In this document: piece after piece, positions 20,046 to 32,545 of the stretch
Numbering within the stretch: position 1 is the stretch's first letter
How the letters are laid out: the number at the start of each line of letters is the position of its first letter
DNA from: Amyloporia xantha
Lineage: Eukaryota; Basidiomycota; Agaricomycetes; Polyporales; Adustoporiaceae
Reading direction: 5' to 3'
Length of the DNA stretch: 64,000 nucleotides
NCBI GenBank assembly: GCA_036971615.1
Contig: JAYKKR010000031.1
Span: 62,001-126,000 of the forward strand
Position numbers and translations under genes: made by a program
The notes under the pieces: model-generated
What the model was told of the DNA's origin: nothing
Seen by the model: only the letters and a program-made list of their open reading frames with translations
The model's database searches: none

Positions 20046-22827
20046 ATGTCCGACGCCGTCGTCCGCCAGCTCACCATCGACACCGCGACCGCGCGTATGG
20101 CGGCCGCGCTCGCTTGCGCGCCCGCCCTGGGCACACAAGGCTACGTGCTCTACGAGGAGTCCTTCTACTCCGAGTTTGTGAGTACATAGCAGCCACTCAT
20201 ATGAGAACAGCTAACATCTTTTTCATTTCTAGAAAAAGGGCTGGCACGCGTTCCGCGACGCTCCCGGGATGTGCGCGGGTCTCTGCGCGTGCCTATGTTG
20301 CTGTGCAGCGCACTCAGGGAGTACGCCGACTCTCGCAACGGCGCCGACCTCCGCAACATCAGAGTCGACGATCCTCGCATCTCCTCGAGCGGCATGAAGA
20401 ACTTCGTCATCCCTGGGCCAACTCAGGAGGTGGAGCTGGGGAACGATCAGTGGTGGGCCAAGAGAGGTAAGCACAGTGCATGTCAGTTGTCGAGGCCACT
20501 GACAAATGCTAACATCTTTCACAGCAGGAGCTCCTCCAGCGGCGCGCGAGACGCTTGCGCAAGCTCCGACGCCGGAAGCATCGACGTCGCGCGTCCCTGT
20601 CCAGAAACGGAAGTCGGATGCGCACCAGGACAGCGAGACCGCGAAGAGCAAGGCAGCAAAGCCCTCCGCTCAGGCAGACGCTGCCACCCAATCGCGCACA
20701 CCCCCACCAGCGGCACCCACAGCGCAGCCCACCACGGCCTCTATGGAGACAACACAGCAGCCCAAGAGGACAAAACCGCGGTTCGCGTTGCCCCCAGTAA
20801 ATGCGCCCCCTCGCATGAAGCGCCCGGTTGTCCGGCCATCCCTGAAGAGGCCGCTCGTCGACTCGGACGACAGTCCAATCGTTCTGGATTGTGTGAGGGT
20901 GCCGCCGCTACCTGAAAAAAGAAGCCGTCAAATGCAAAAGGCAAGAAGCGGGCACGTGAGGAAGAGGTGGAGGTGGAAGTGGTGGGTGGACGCGACGAGG
21001 AAGAAGAGGAGGACGATGAGAATGGGGACAAGGAGGACGAGGAGGAGGACGACGACGAGGACGAGGAGGACGCGCCGCCTCCGCGCAACGGCGAGAAGAC
21101 GACCGCAGACAAGAATGCGCCGCGCCGGTCCGCACGCACCAAGGAGAAGCAGCCTGAGCACACCACAAGGGCCGCTGCAGAGGCTGCAAGGATCGAAGAG
21201 GCGTCTGCAGTAGCAGTGAAATCTGTAAGTCATTGCATCGTCGCGATTGTTTTACGCTCACCTGCTGGTCTGTAGGTCGTCAGCTGTGGTGTATGCGCGC
21301 AGGCCAAAAGGTGTGCATGGTCGCGACATCACACTTCGGGCGCTGCATGTACTGCGCGCGCAACAAGGGCAAGTGCTCTCTGGTTCCTCGGCGACCCAAC
21401 GGCAAGGCAATCACTGGCCACCAGACCGCGACGGACACCGCAAAGCGTTTCAAGAATACGCGCAGAAATGCATCCGCGACAAGGTTGCGCCGCCGGCATG
21501 GACCGTCTGGGTGAAAGACCTGGGCTTCTTGCACCAGAACAGTGACAACAAGAACATACTCCCCAACGGCCAGCTATTCGAGGAGTATGAGGCCGAGTTG
21601 GCTCAGGCGAAGAAAACCGCCGGCAAACCAACTCGCGGTGCGGTGAAGAAGACGCGGCCAAAACGAGACAGTCGCCTTGAGCGCACCTCACCGCCGCTCG
21701 ACATCGACGCCGAGGACCCAGTAGAGCCAGTTGCAGGGCCCAGCCGCGCGAAGAAGCCCAAGACTGCGCCATCTCGCCGTGACCCCACACCGCCCGCCTA
21801 CGTCTACCTCAAGGACCAGGAGAACCAGTGGGAGCATCACCAACTCGAAAGGTTCGACGAGCCGCAGCAAAGTCCCATTGCGCGCGAAGAGGAGGACCGC
21901 GGTCTTGCGGAGACCAACCAGGAGGCCCATCGCGGCGCGCGAGACACACTCCGAGGCCTCCCACGAGCAGCTCGCCAAGGACCAAACGGAGACCGCGCAG
22001 CTGAAGGAGACGGTCGTGGCCTTGCAAGAAAAGGTCGCCATGCTCAAGGACATCGCGAGGAGGCATGAGGCTGCCATAGTGCCCCTGGAGAAGATGGAAG
22101 ACACGGTCACCGAAGTTGCCGTGCAGCTCAGGGACTTCCTCATGGAGAAGGTCCAAACATCGTTTGGAGACTATGAGGAGGATGTCGCGAGCTTGACGGA
22201 GCGCTTGGCGGCAGTGGAGGTTGCGGGGGCACGGGCGAGGCGCGTGTCCTGCTCGAGAGCTTGACCGAGCGCATGGGTGCGGTCGAGGTTGCTGGGAGCG
22301 CTATCGAGGCGCGCGTCTTGCAGGTGGAGGAGCAACAGGAGAACATGGAAGAGTCCATGGAGAATCTCGACACGCGCGTCGAGACGGTAAGTGCGCAGGT
22401 CAACGCACTGAACAGCGCGGTCGCCTCCATCGAGCCCGAGCACCTCCAAGCGTCAATCATCAACCTTCGCGAGGAGTTCAAGAAGGTGCAGCAGTCCCTC
22501 AACGCATCGAGCATGCAAGCCTCGCTGGACACCATCTCTGCGCAGATTGACGGGTACGCGGGGCAGATGGAGGGCATCCGCAAGCAAGTCCTGGACCTCA
22601 GCGCTCGACGGGCCTATGTGCCAGAGCCCTTGTTCCAAAGCGCGGCTTCGCGCGCGACTTCTACCGCCGCCCTCGCGAGCAACATCAGCCAGGACAGTGT
22701 TCAAACACGGGATCCAAGCACGACCGCGGTGACGCGAGTTTCAATCCAGGCCGCGGATGTTCACAAAATTGCGACTGGTGGAGAACAGCAGGGGGAGGAC
22801 TCACAGCGCGGCACATCGTCCGCATAG
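20046..22827 (+). pseudogene. L2, zinc-cluster/coiled-coil gene of KDZ copy A (frameshifted)
   Basis: This is the orthologue of the intact gene at 51062-53835. Compared with it, this copy has single-base indels near 20263 (CCC for CCCC), 20917 (AAAAAA run), 21306 and 21442 (A runs), 21932 and 22225 (G run), each shifting the frame. Introns and start codon are conserved. The zinc cluster region (about 21290-21400) and the coiled coil are still recognisable. Because most changes are in homopolymers they may be assembly errors; if real, this copy makes no full-length product. See the copy B entry for the protein description. Confidence 0.8.
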
Positions 22828-22881
22828 ATTTCTTTTTACGACGAATATTTAGATGTACATACCATAGTCTCGCGAGCGCAT

Positions 22882-22898
22882 GGGACTTCAACAGTCCC
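22882..22898 (+). terminator. 3' hairpin after L2 (copy A)
   Basis: GGGACT-TCAAC-AGTCCC, a 6-bp perfect stem 55 bp after the L2 stop. The same hairpin follows L2 in copy B (53890-53906) and R2 in the opposite orientation (35520-35536), so it is conserved between paralogues; a role in 3'-end formation is inference. The rest of 22828-23217 holds no gene. Confidence 0.5.
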
Positions 22899-23217
22899 AA
22901 AAACTACTATATAAATGATTATAATTCCAGTCCAATTTCTGCGCGCGACTCAAGTTGTGAAAGAGTGGAGCAATAGTCTCTGATTAACACAAGTCTGTAC
23001 AGGTCTGGAATTACAATGCATTAGATTGCCCATTAGGTGGAACATCACAAATAAGACAGCAGACGCCACAGGCAATACTTATCGGGTGCCTTCTAAGATA
23101 TCTGGTCAAAACTCGTCCGCGACTCAACAATCGCCACTAAATAACCGCGACTCAGCAACTGACACTGGACAACCGCGACTGCGTGACGCGCCGCGCCTTG
23201 CATGGGTATCACAGGCC

Positions 23218-26200
23218 TCATCTTCTTCTTTGTCCATGGCCACGTTTGGCCACTTTCCTAGGACGAGGATTATCATCTTCCTCTGAATCTTTCTCCTCGT
23301 CCTCCTCATCCTCCTCCTCGAGAGCGGGCAAAGCAGGCATTCTGCCCCCGGCACCGCGACCGCGACCTCTCGCGCGGCCGGTGGCGCGAACCGTAGCACG
23401 CGCGCGTGCTTGCGCGGGCACGCGCTTGGCAGGACTTGCATTGGATTTCACCTGACCGTCTTGGCTATCTGGCCTTGCATCACCTTTCCCAGTCTTATCC
23501 TGTTTCCGCGTCGTTGCGCGTGTCGCACGCGGCTGTCCTATCGCATCTGACACGGATCCTCCTGTAGGCGCTTGAAGCATGGCCTGCTTTTCTTTCTGCG
23601 CCTTGGCCCTCGTCCATGCGCCGGGAGCAGGTCGCGAAGGTGACCCATCCTCGTCGGATTTGGTACTGTCCTTGTCGCTTGAACCGTGAGTTCTATCAAC
23701 ATACATGGATGACGGGCCAGCAGTATTCTCGTGGCTGGCCCCTTGATATCGCGGTCGCGGCTGAGGACGCGCGGGCCGCGCCACACTTGGCCCCACGACA
23801 GCTGTACGCCACTCCATTCCTCCCAGCGCGGGCGGTGCAGTTTGGGTGGTGGGCTTTATGGTTGCCGCGACAGGCGGCTGGCTCCCAAGACGGTCTCGCA
23901 CTTTGTTAAGCAAGGCGAGCCGCGCTTCTCCAGGGCCCTGAGCTGCAGTCCGCTTGGTCGGAACCATGGCATTGGAGTCTGCATTTAGTTGCCCACCTGC
24001 CCCTGGCACCGCTGCTTCTTGAGGGGGTCGCGAAGGGCCCGCCTGCGCGAGGGCCACGCGCGCCCGCTTGTCCTCAATGGCTTTCTCCTTCATGGCTTGA
24101 CGATCCAAATTGATCCGCGCGATGTGGTCGACAGCCTTTTGTTTTGTTTGCTTATCCATCTCTTGCTCTTTCAACGCGCGGGACGCGACCTTCTTCTGGT
24201 GTGCAGCAGCGCGCTCCTTTTTGGCCGCCTCTCGCGCTAATCCCTCCGCCCATGCCCGGTCGTCTTCGGCCTCCCTTTGTAACCTTTCCTTCTCTTTCAT
24301 TATAGCCAGTTCCTCCCGCTCTGTCCCGCTCTGGTTGTCCTTTTTATTCGAGGCACGGGCCTCCTGAATCCCTTGCGCGTTGTCCGGATCTACACGCGCG
24401 AGCTGTTTCTTCGCAACAGGTGGAGGTTTTGCTCGAACGGCAGCCTTGGCCGTCTCTTTCGACTTCTTCATAGCATCTAGCGCCCTCTGTGTCGCTGCTA
24501 GGTGTTCATTGAGCTGTCTCAACTTGGAATCGTCATCGGCATCTTCGAGGCTGCCTTCCCCTTGATCGCGGTCTCCAGGACTGTCGCGCGCGGAGAAGGA
24601 CTGTCGCGCGTCCTCGCAACCCAACTTTTCTTCATGGTGAAGGTGCTCGCGCTGTGTGGAGGATCCCGCGGTAGGCTCTTCAGTAGCTCCTGAATCTGTG
24701 AACCTTGCATCCTGAGATTTGCCACCTTTGTCACCGCTCGAAATGTTAGGTGATGGCGGTTGCACCGTATTGGACCGCGATGATTCTCCACCAGTGGTGA
24801 GCGTGTGTGCCGCGGGCAGGGCAGCTGCCTGCGCCTCCGACTCCCTCATTACGTCACAGAGGAGCCTCAGCATTGGGTCGATTCGATTGACCACGTCCAT
24901 AAAGTCGATCTGTGTGCCGACGACATGTGCAGGAATGCCTGACTGTGCGGCGTCCTCCTCTTCCTCCCACCCAAATTGAACAACGTCAAACTCGCGCGTG
25001 ATTAGTCCCGCGATGAGAATGAACTGCTCAATGATCAGCTGTACCCGGCGCTATCGCGCGGGAGGTTACCTTCTTCATCCAGATAAGGTGCATCATCCAT
25101 CCATTGGAGGATCTCGTCGAGCCCATTCGGATCACTGTGCACATGCGGCGGGAGGTATCTTTCCGTATACTCCCAAGACGTCCAGCCCTGTTGGCACAGT
25201 GGCTGGGGAACAGGTTTAGTGCCGCGCTGCAGATTCAGGGTTAGTCGCGGTATGATATGAGACCGCGCGCCACTCACCATAAAGTTCTGCAAATTGTGAA
25301 CCACTTCAAAATAGACCTCGCCCGTTCCAATTGCCATGAGGAACTTGTCTCGACGTGTCCGCGATTTCAAAGCCCAGTTTGTTGGCTTCTCGCAAATGAG
25401 TAGGGGGTCATTCTCATCACCGGAGGCATCGTCGCTCTCGTCTCCAAAGTCGCGATCAACCTCATCATCTTCAGAGTCATCATCACGACCGCGTCCGGGG
25501 ACTGCGCGGGCAGGGCGCTTTCCTCGCGCCTTCTTGCTCGCCTTCCCTTTGTTCTTTTTATGCTTTCGCGCGGGCTTCTTCCGCTCCTCGATATAGGCCT
25601 CGCTGTATTCGGCCCGCGCCATTATCGCATCGCCGGCATCATCGCGCTTGACCATATACGCCTTGAACCGGAAGGGAGAGTGGCCGCCGTTGGTTACTTG
25701 TCGGTCGCGCCAGTATTGTAGCAAGCTCCTGAGGGGTCCATCCGTCATGTGCGAAGGATCGCGCAGACCCATCCCGTCCGGCGTCATTTCGTCTTCGAAA
25801 TAAAGCGACGGATTCTGCGTGATATGGGTCCACGGCGCGCGGGCTTTTGCGTTGCCGGTCGCGGCCTCTGCCAAAACGTTAGAGACCACGTGTGCAAGCG
25901 GAAATACGAGCTCACGAAAATGAATGTTCAGGAACTCGCGGAGCATGGCTTTCAAGTCGTCCAGCTTCTCGCGGCCTTCATCTGCCTTTGGCACTGGAAT
26001 CAGCGGAAGGCCTTCTGCATCCACGTCCATGGCTTCCCTTATTCGCACCTTCCTCATGGCTGCACTTTGTGACTGATCTGCTACCACTCCATCCAGGAAC
26101 ACATTGCGACTGTATAATCCGAATTGGGTTTGTGTGTCTTCATCCCAGTTAGGCATGTCTGTGAATGGGGGTGCCCCTTCTAAATCTTTATTGTAATCGT

Positions 26201-26930
26201 GCCTGTTATGCATGTCAGTATTAAATTGTCGCGCCAAAGTACAACCTCACGTATCCACCAAGATTTCCTCAGGTCCCACTTGAACCGCGGAAAACGCAAC
26301 CATTCGTACACCGTAGTCACAATAGATTTGAGTCGTAAATGCTTTGAGGCGCTGCACCAGTTTCCTTTGAATGACTCTATACAACTTTTAGCTCGACGCG
26401 CGACCGAAACGGAGAGGCACATACTTCCGCGACGGCAAGCTTGCAGGCCGCTTGGCCTCAGACGGGGCATTCGCCCTCGCGATATATCCAGCTTGCTCAT
26501 CTGCGCTGAGTGCCTTCCAAAGCCGAGCTTGCGCGGCTGGCCACGCGCCGATATTCTTGTTGCCTATACCGTCTCCATTCGTGATCTCCTTCGAAGCCGC
26601 CTTAACGAGTTCTCTGTTCTCAAGCCCGAATTGCTCAGGGCCTGATCTTTTCCGCCCCCATCTCATTGGCTTCTTTCGCCCGCTGCCTCGAGCACCGTTG
26701 CGAAACCATGCCGAGAGTTGCTACCCTATTGTCAGCCTTCGTTGCGCAGAGAATTGCAGCCAACATACACGTCGTAAGCCACCTTTGTCCTGCTTTGCAA
26801 GAGTCGCATGCTCTCCCTGTAATTTTATCAAGGTCGTGTCGATGATGTTTTTGCGCGCGTTCCTGTCCGCAGGCTTGAAAAGCTCGAGCTCATCACCTAA
26901 AGAGCTGGTGTGGATGCCTTTAAGACTCAT
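23218..26930 (-). pseudogene. Large basic/coiled-coil KDZ cargo protein, copy A (frameshifted)
   Basis: Same gene as 54226-57940. It starts at 26930 (MSLKGIHTSSLGDELELF), splices through a short intron, and continues with the segment AWPAAQARLWKALSADEQAG, which resembles HMG-box-like stretches of fungal nuclear proteins. The middle (PNWDEDTQTQFGLYSRNVFL) is intact here, with a GGGGG run near 26168 where copy B has GGGG. The frame is broken near 25036, where copy B has one extra base (GATCGCGCTG versus GATCAGCTG). A long Lys/Glu coiled coil and RGRGRG-rich basic C-terminus end at 23218. Function unknown. Confidence 0.65.
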
Positions 26931-27380
26931 ACTGTTCGTTTTATGCTTTGTCGCGTGAGCAGATGAGTGTTGAAATTTAGTGACAAGTTCCTGTTGTGGA
27001 ATTGGAAGCGCTTTGCCAGGCGCTCCTCAACTCACGAACCGCGACCAGTCCCAAAGCGGATTGCAGTTTCATGTCGACTGACCGCGACAGTCACATCCAA
27101 CTGCGGGGCCTAATATCATTGCGCTATGATTGGTCACCGAATCGCTGAGTTCCGGACATCCGCGCCGGGTCCAATATGAGATCTAAACAGGGATGTGGTC
27201 GTCATGAGGACATACATGCTGGAACCGCGTGGTCCCGATGTCCTAGTTGTTCTGCGAACTTGGGCGGGGACGCTACAAAGCTTGCGCACGATATCACGCA
27301 CGGAAGGAATTTGGGTGAGCATCGAGACACAACCGCGACCGGTGTCCTGAAGGTCCGCGAGCAGTTTACAGTTAGCAAAC

Positions 27381-28636
27381 ATGGATTTGACGGACGAGCT
27401 TGCGGCTTTCATGCAAGTCATGTTCCGTAGAAGACTGCACCTGCTGAGACACGATGTCGGTGTGGCACCGCCACCTCCTGTGGCGTTGAATATTAGCACG
27501 TATCTTGTCGGCGAATGCAGCGCGATTGCCGACCAACTGGCGCGCGCATTCCTTCATCGTGGTTTCGTAACAATTCTGCTTCGGAGTGTAAATCTTTGCT
27601 CATGTCTGGCCAGTTCGCATCCCTTGGGATGTTGACAGATACTCGGATGCTTTAGGGTTGCAAGCGAACGGCCAGAACGCCAAGCTGGAAGACGCGTTGA
27701 AAGCAAAGTGGGCGCGCATACTTCCAGACAAGGTTATGTGTATTAACCAGCCGTCGATTCTGACCGACGCGCATGACCGCATCATCGGTTGGTTCCTTCC
27801 CGCTTTATTATCACCGCAACGTCAGGTATTCACTTGGTAGACCTCTTGTGTGGATACACTAAACTGACACATCGAGGTCAGAGTGAAATGGACATCGCGA
27901 CAGGAGTTCTAACTCAGCAGCTCAGGCATAGTGGGCCGCGAGCAAATGGCAAGGGTTGGCGTCAGATGGGAAGTCTTTTCCGCGACCCAGCCACATGTTC
28001 AATACCACCAGGATGTGTGAATATATCCCCGGCATGGTATCAGCAGGGTCATGTAGTGAGTTGATGATGTCTGCCAGGAGGAAATAATGGAATAAACATT
28101 ATTTGCAGGGGCCTCCACATGCGCTCAATGCATCCGCGAGTCTGCAAGGCGCCAACTTGGTGAGCGGGCGGCAATGGATGGCTGCGATCGCGGAGACTTC
28201 CGCTATCCTATCTGCGGTCCTAGCAGTAGTTCATCCCGCATTATACGCGGCGGGTCGCGAAACCATGCGTAGATTGATGCAGGACCCATCGTTGAGGGAC
28301 AGCATGCAGGGATGGGCGACACCGTTCAACGCGGTCCAGATAATATCCAACCGCGAGACACCGCGCCACCGCGACAGCAACTCGAGGAAGCCGTGGTATG
28401 ACCTCCTCGCGACATTCGGCTCCTACCGCGACCTCCATTTCGAGATGGACGGACCTGGACTGACAGTCCATTACCCACCGGGATCTGTGATTGCGCTATG
28501 TGGCAAGGTGCTGCGGCATGCTGTTCCGCCGTGTCAAGGGGATCGCGTATGTTATGCATATTTCATGCGAGACGCTATCCACACCGCAATGGGAGTGGCT
28601 GCACCTCATTGGATGGAAACATCGTACTACAAATAG
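27381..28636 (+). CDS. TET/JBP-family 2-oxoglutarate/Fe(II) dioxygenase, KDZ copy A
   Basis: Spliced gene whose last exon (about 28109-28636) encodes the double-stranded beta-helix core. It has the iron-binding H-x-D in TPRHRDSNSRKPWYD, the strand YPPGSVIALCGKVL, the distal histidine in VLRHAVPP and the 2-oxoglutarate-binding arginine region DRVCYAYFMR. These match the TET/JBP family, which oxidises 5-methylcytosine (or thymine in JBP). Upstream exons contribute MDLTDELAAFMQVM and NAKLEDALKAKWARILPDKV; the exact N-terminal splice sites are not resolved. The gene lies between the coiled-coil gene and the transposase and converges on the latter, 80 bp apart. Such genes are known to travel with KDZ elements in basidiomycetes. 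Confidence 0.85.
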
Positions 28637-28716
28637 AGTATAAATTGGGCCGTTAGGGGATGTCACAGTGCCAATGTAAACTCTTACTTCGGGAATAAAA
28701 CCAGCGTGATACATTA

Positions 28717-31700
28717 CTATTTACATGTCGCACAAAGCGCACTGAGCGCGTCTCCCAAGGAATTGTACATCGCGGCTTGTCGCAGGGCATAGCACTTGTG
28801 GCCCGGGCCAATGTACGGGACGTTTCCGCGCGACCACCATGCATGCGCGCGTTTACGGAAGCTGACTTCTGTCCACCCCATCTCCGCGACCAGAATGGTG
28901 TAGTCCTCTTGCCATCTGTCGCGGCGCGCGCGTGCTCTCAGCCAATTCACTCGGTGCACTGATTGTGAGGTTAGCAAGAGTCATCGGAATTAAATGTCAG
29001 ACTTACACTCTGCCATCCAATTTGAGTGTGCACCATCTCCATGCAAGTCTACTGTCCAAATCCAGGAGAGACCAGTGTTGCGGGTTCCGCGAATGGAATT
29101 ATCCATGAGTGCTGTGATGGATCTGAGATTTTCGCGGACCAAGCGCTGATACTTCTGCAGTGTCGCGGGACTTGCTCCAAGACCTTCCATCGCGCGCCGC
29201 GCCTGGGTGTATATCCGCGCGTTCTCATTCACTGTTTTGTTCACCACCGCGACATCATCCCAAGAGCGCAACTTCAGACGTTGGCTCGTCGCGGCTCTCA
29301 CTCCAGTACGGTAGAGTACAGAGCGGAAGCCAATCGCGAGACGAATCAGGTGGAGCGCATCATTTGCTTGGCCTTCGCGGAGACGCAGCTCCTCCTCCGC
29401 GACCTCACCGAGATCATGGCGATGCATCACATCGTTACCTAACTCAGACGGCAGCCAGAGCGCGGCCTCCTCAGGTTCAAATCGCGCCTCGTTCTCGACT
29501 TCACCCATCTCGTCCAGGGGATTTATCTCCTCTTCAAGGTCCACCCACTCTGCACCATCATACGGTGCACGAAGACAATCGGCGTCTTCATCGTCCAGGC
29601 CAGGCAGAAATGTCGATGTCAATGCCTGAAAGGTGTCGATTCGCTTTTGTAGCCTTTGTCTCTTCTCTTCAAGTTGCAGCTGATCTGCGAGTAATGGATG
29701 ACGCCCCAACTTCTTCTTCAACGCACGTATGTTGAGTCTGTTTTGTGAAGCATCAACGTGTTGTCCGGCGTTCAATGCATATGACCTACTGTGTCTCCTG
29801 GATCTTCATTCCATTCGCGAGCCATTGGGCCACTCCTTGACGGCGGCCGGCATTGGTCTCCTCGCGGGTGAGATCTAATTGGATCGCGACTTTCCCTGGC
29901 GCTGTGAGGAATATTACTAGTGGTCGAGGAAGCAGCAAAACGTGATGGCACTTGCCCTTCTTCAACTGGACGTCATACACATCCATCTCTTTCACGTCGC
30001 GGTCGCGGTTCCCCATGGCGCGGGTCTCCTGCGCGGTCCAGGATTCAAGCTGCTCATCGCTCGCGGTTGCCTCCATCTGTGCCAGCACCTCGGCGCTCTC
30101 CTGTCGTCCGGCCGCGGCCTTCTTCCACTTTCGGACAAGTGAGTTCCCTAGGAGTGCACTATAATGTCACCGCCGCGACACCCTTCTCGACAAAATACGC
30201 ACCCATGCCCGTCAACTTCTTCCAGTTGGAGTCGTTCATATGGTCGTCAATGACCTCCTTCCTATGCGCCGTGGACATCCCGCGGGTGCTTCCTGATATG
30301 TTGTTGAGGGGTGCCCATAAGGTTTCAATTACCTCGCCATCTATTTGCCCCGCGCCCTCAATGAAGTTGGGAGAGTATCGAGGGAAGCAACTATCTTGAT
30401 GGCCATGAACGTGGAACAGTCCAATGCCGCTCCGTATTGTCAGCCCCGGGGCATTTTTAGGTATGGATTTCCACTGAATCGGATGTGCAGTCTCTTGCTG
30501 TACTGGCACATAATGTCGTACATTACCAGGAGTGTTTTGATCCCCCGAGGCTCGCGAGGACGCTGTTCAGCGCATAGTCCATATTCATTTGACTGTGAGT
30601 TGAATATGATCAGTCGCGGTCGCGCAGCCGTCGCGACGGTGCTTACCGTTCGCCTTTCTGAAAATCTACCACGGCATGTGGAACAAAGCACCCATGGCGA
30701 GCGCAGGCCGCCGCGCCAATCCCTGTAGCCTCCAGATTATGCCGATCTGCGTTGGCCTGATTGACCGCGCGATGGTCGTGACAATCGGACTTCTATAGCC
30801 ATCAGCCGCGCGTAATGTGAGCGTATCTCCACCGCGACAAGGTCTGTGACGGACCTCTTTGAACTCCAAGGCCACCTTTAGGTGCTCCTTGTATAGCCTT
30901 TCGCCTACCATGAACCCTTGGCCATCGCTGAGTGCCACATCGTCGTTCGGGTTTCTCATGCGCAAATGCTCCGCGCTGAAGTTGCCATCCATGACGACAG
31001 AGCGCATGTACTTCCACCTGGACAAAGAGGTGTTTATGTCCCGAATCCGGTTGAGGAACAGAAAACTCACTGCTCTGGGTCCTCGCGATAGTTATCTGGT
31101 ATGTTGACACGCGGTTGGGGACAGGTTGGGCAGAAGATGGCCAGCCCGCCTGGTGGTATGGGCGCTGTCACTGAATGGCCATATCCGTGCCATTTACGAT
31201 ACTTGAGGTTCCGCCATTGTCGCGAAAGTCGCAGTAGCTCGCGGTAGCGGTCCTATTCAAGAACATCAGTGCGAATGGATGTGCGAGAGGACAAAGGACC
31301 GACCGGTACCCTATCCGGAAATGCATTGTTCGTTACGCGCGTGAGTTTACTATAGTAGCTCATCGCGGAGGTCTTGCACTCTTTGTTGGTTAGCAGGAAG
31401 TCGTCCAGGACTCTGAACGTGAACGCGGTTCTTGGGCGCAATGTACTCCCCGGGTAAAGGCCCATTGCGAGCAGTTGTTTGTCCGGGCTAGTTGCATTCG
31501 GACAAGAGCACCACCCGACTCCCGATCTCGTGCACGCCGGTGACATCCACAACAACCACGATTTCCGTCGCGCGCGAATGCAGGTGTAAATACGGGTCGC
31601 GGCGCTACAGGGGACTCAGGCCGGTCGCGGACTTCAAGCTCAGGACTCGCGTGCTCGCGCGACTCTGTTTCCCGCAGCCTGCGCGCATTGCTTGCCCTGA

Positions 31701-32287
31701 TGGCCCAACCAGATACGCACGCCCGCGTCATTCAGCCATGCGGGCGAGAAGAAATCGCCGCTCCACTTTTCGACACGGTGGAGTGGCATCGTACTGTGCG
31801 AGATCTGACAGCACTCTTGACATGTCACGGGGCATCCGTAGCACTCAAGGCAGCGCCAATCACCTTCCGCGGAATGGCATCTAGTACATTGTCTGTTCAG
31901 TGGCGGTGCTTCTCGCTCCAACAGGCAGGCGAGATAAGCCTCGCGGTGGGGAAGCCAGTCTCGCATAAAGTCATTCTGGCCCTGTGACACATCTCGCCAT
32001 CAGCAATCCCGCTCGACAACCATTCAAAGCAGTTTTACCTTATGCCGCAGTGGGGGCATTTCAATGGGCGGATCTTCGCGGATATCATCCGGTGACGGCA
32101 TCGCGGTGTTCGCTCGAGTTGGCGTTTTTCTTGGAGATTTCGAGGGTGATCGGCTAGGAGTTCGCTCCCCTTCGCGATTGTCCCTGAATACATACTCAAC
32201 TCCCCGCGTCGTATGCTTCTCGAGTCTTGTACCGTAGCGAACACCGCGCCCTACCGTGATGATTGTCCCGCGAGGTCGCGGTTTCAT
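28717..32287 (-). CDS. KDZ transposase, copy A (with frame disruptions)
   Basis: Orthologue of the cleaner copy at 59731-63305. Diagnostic blocks are present: the Cys-rich N-terminal module (CHSAEGDWRCLECYGC), VVMDGNFSAEHLRMR, ACARHGCFVPHAVVDFQKGE, LLVMYDIMCQYSKRL, GAGQIDGEVIETLWAPLN and the C-terminal RARARRDRWQED. Relative to copy B this copy has indels near 30448 and 30543 (C runs). A compensating set near 31521, 31575 and 31668 temporarily shifts the frame. Introns are short; one (59 nt) lies just before KSDCHDHRAVNQAN. It may be inactive if the indels are real. Confidence 0.88.
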
Positions 32288-32446
32288 AGCTGCAATGAAC
32301 GAGGCAGGACGGATGGCTCAAGCCCCGGTCCATAGTCATTCTGCTCAAGATAAAGCAATCGTTACCGAGACGCGCGGCTTATCATGTTTATCACCGCTCT
32401 ATCCACCGTGCTTCGCGACCTCGCGGTACACACGTGGGTGGGAATA

Positions 32447-32508
32447 ACTTTGGCCACGAGGTGACTAGGTGCGATATGCTAAATATTCGACGAAGTGTGT
32501 GGAGGCAG
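32447..32508 (+). promoter_or_regulatory. Conserved upstream block of S1
   Basis: The block ACTTTGGCCACGAGGTGAC ... ATGCTAAATATTCG ... lies 38-99 bp upstream of the S1 start and is nearly repeated at 33948-34009 at the same distance from the S2 start. The TAAATATT core could be a TATA-like element; conservation in non-coding DNA supports a promoter role. Confidence 0.5.
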
Positions 32509-32545
32509 CGCCCCAGTTCAATCGCTCTCATCTTTGTTCCCTGCC

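Noticed and set aside
25035..26237. Treating the long minus-strand frame as a separate gene starting at 26237
   Set aside because: Upstream exons beginning at 26930 with a canonical intron join it, and copy B shows the downstream frame continuing through the apparent stop at 25035.
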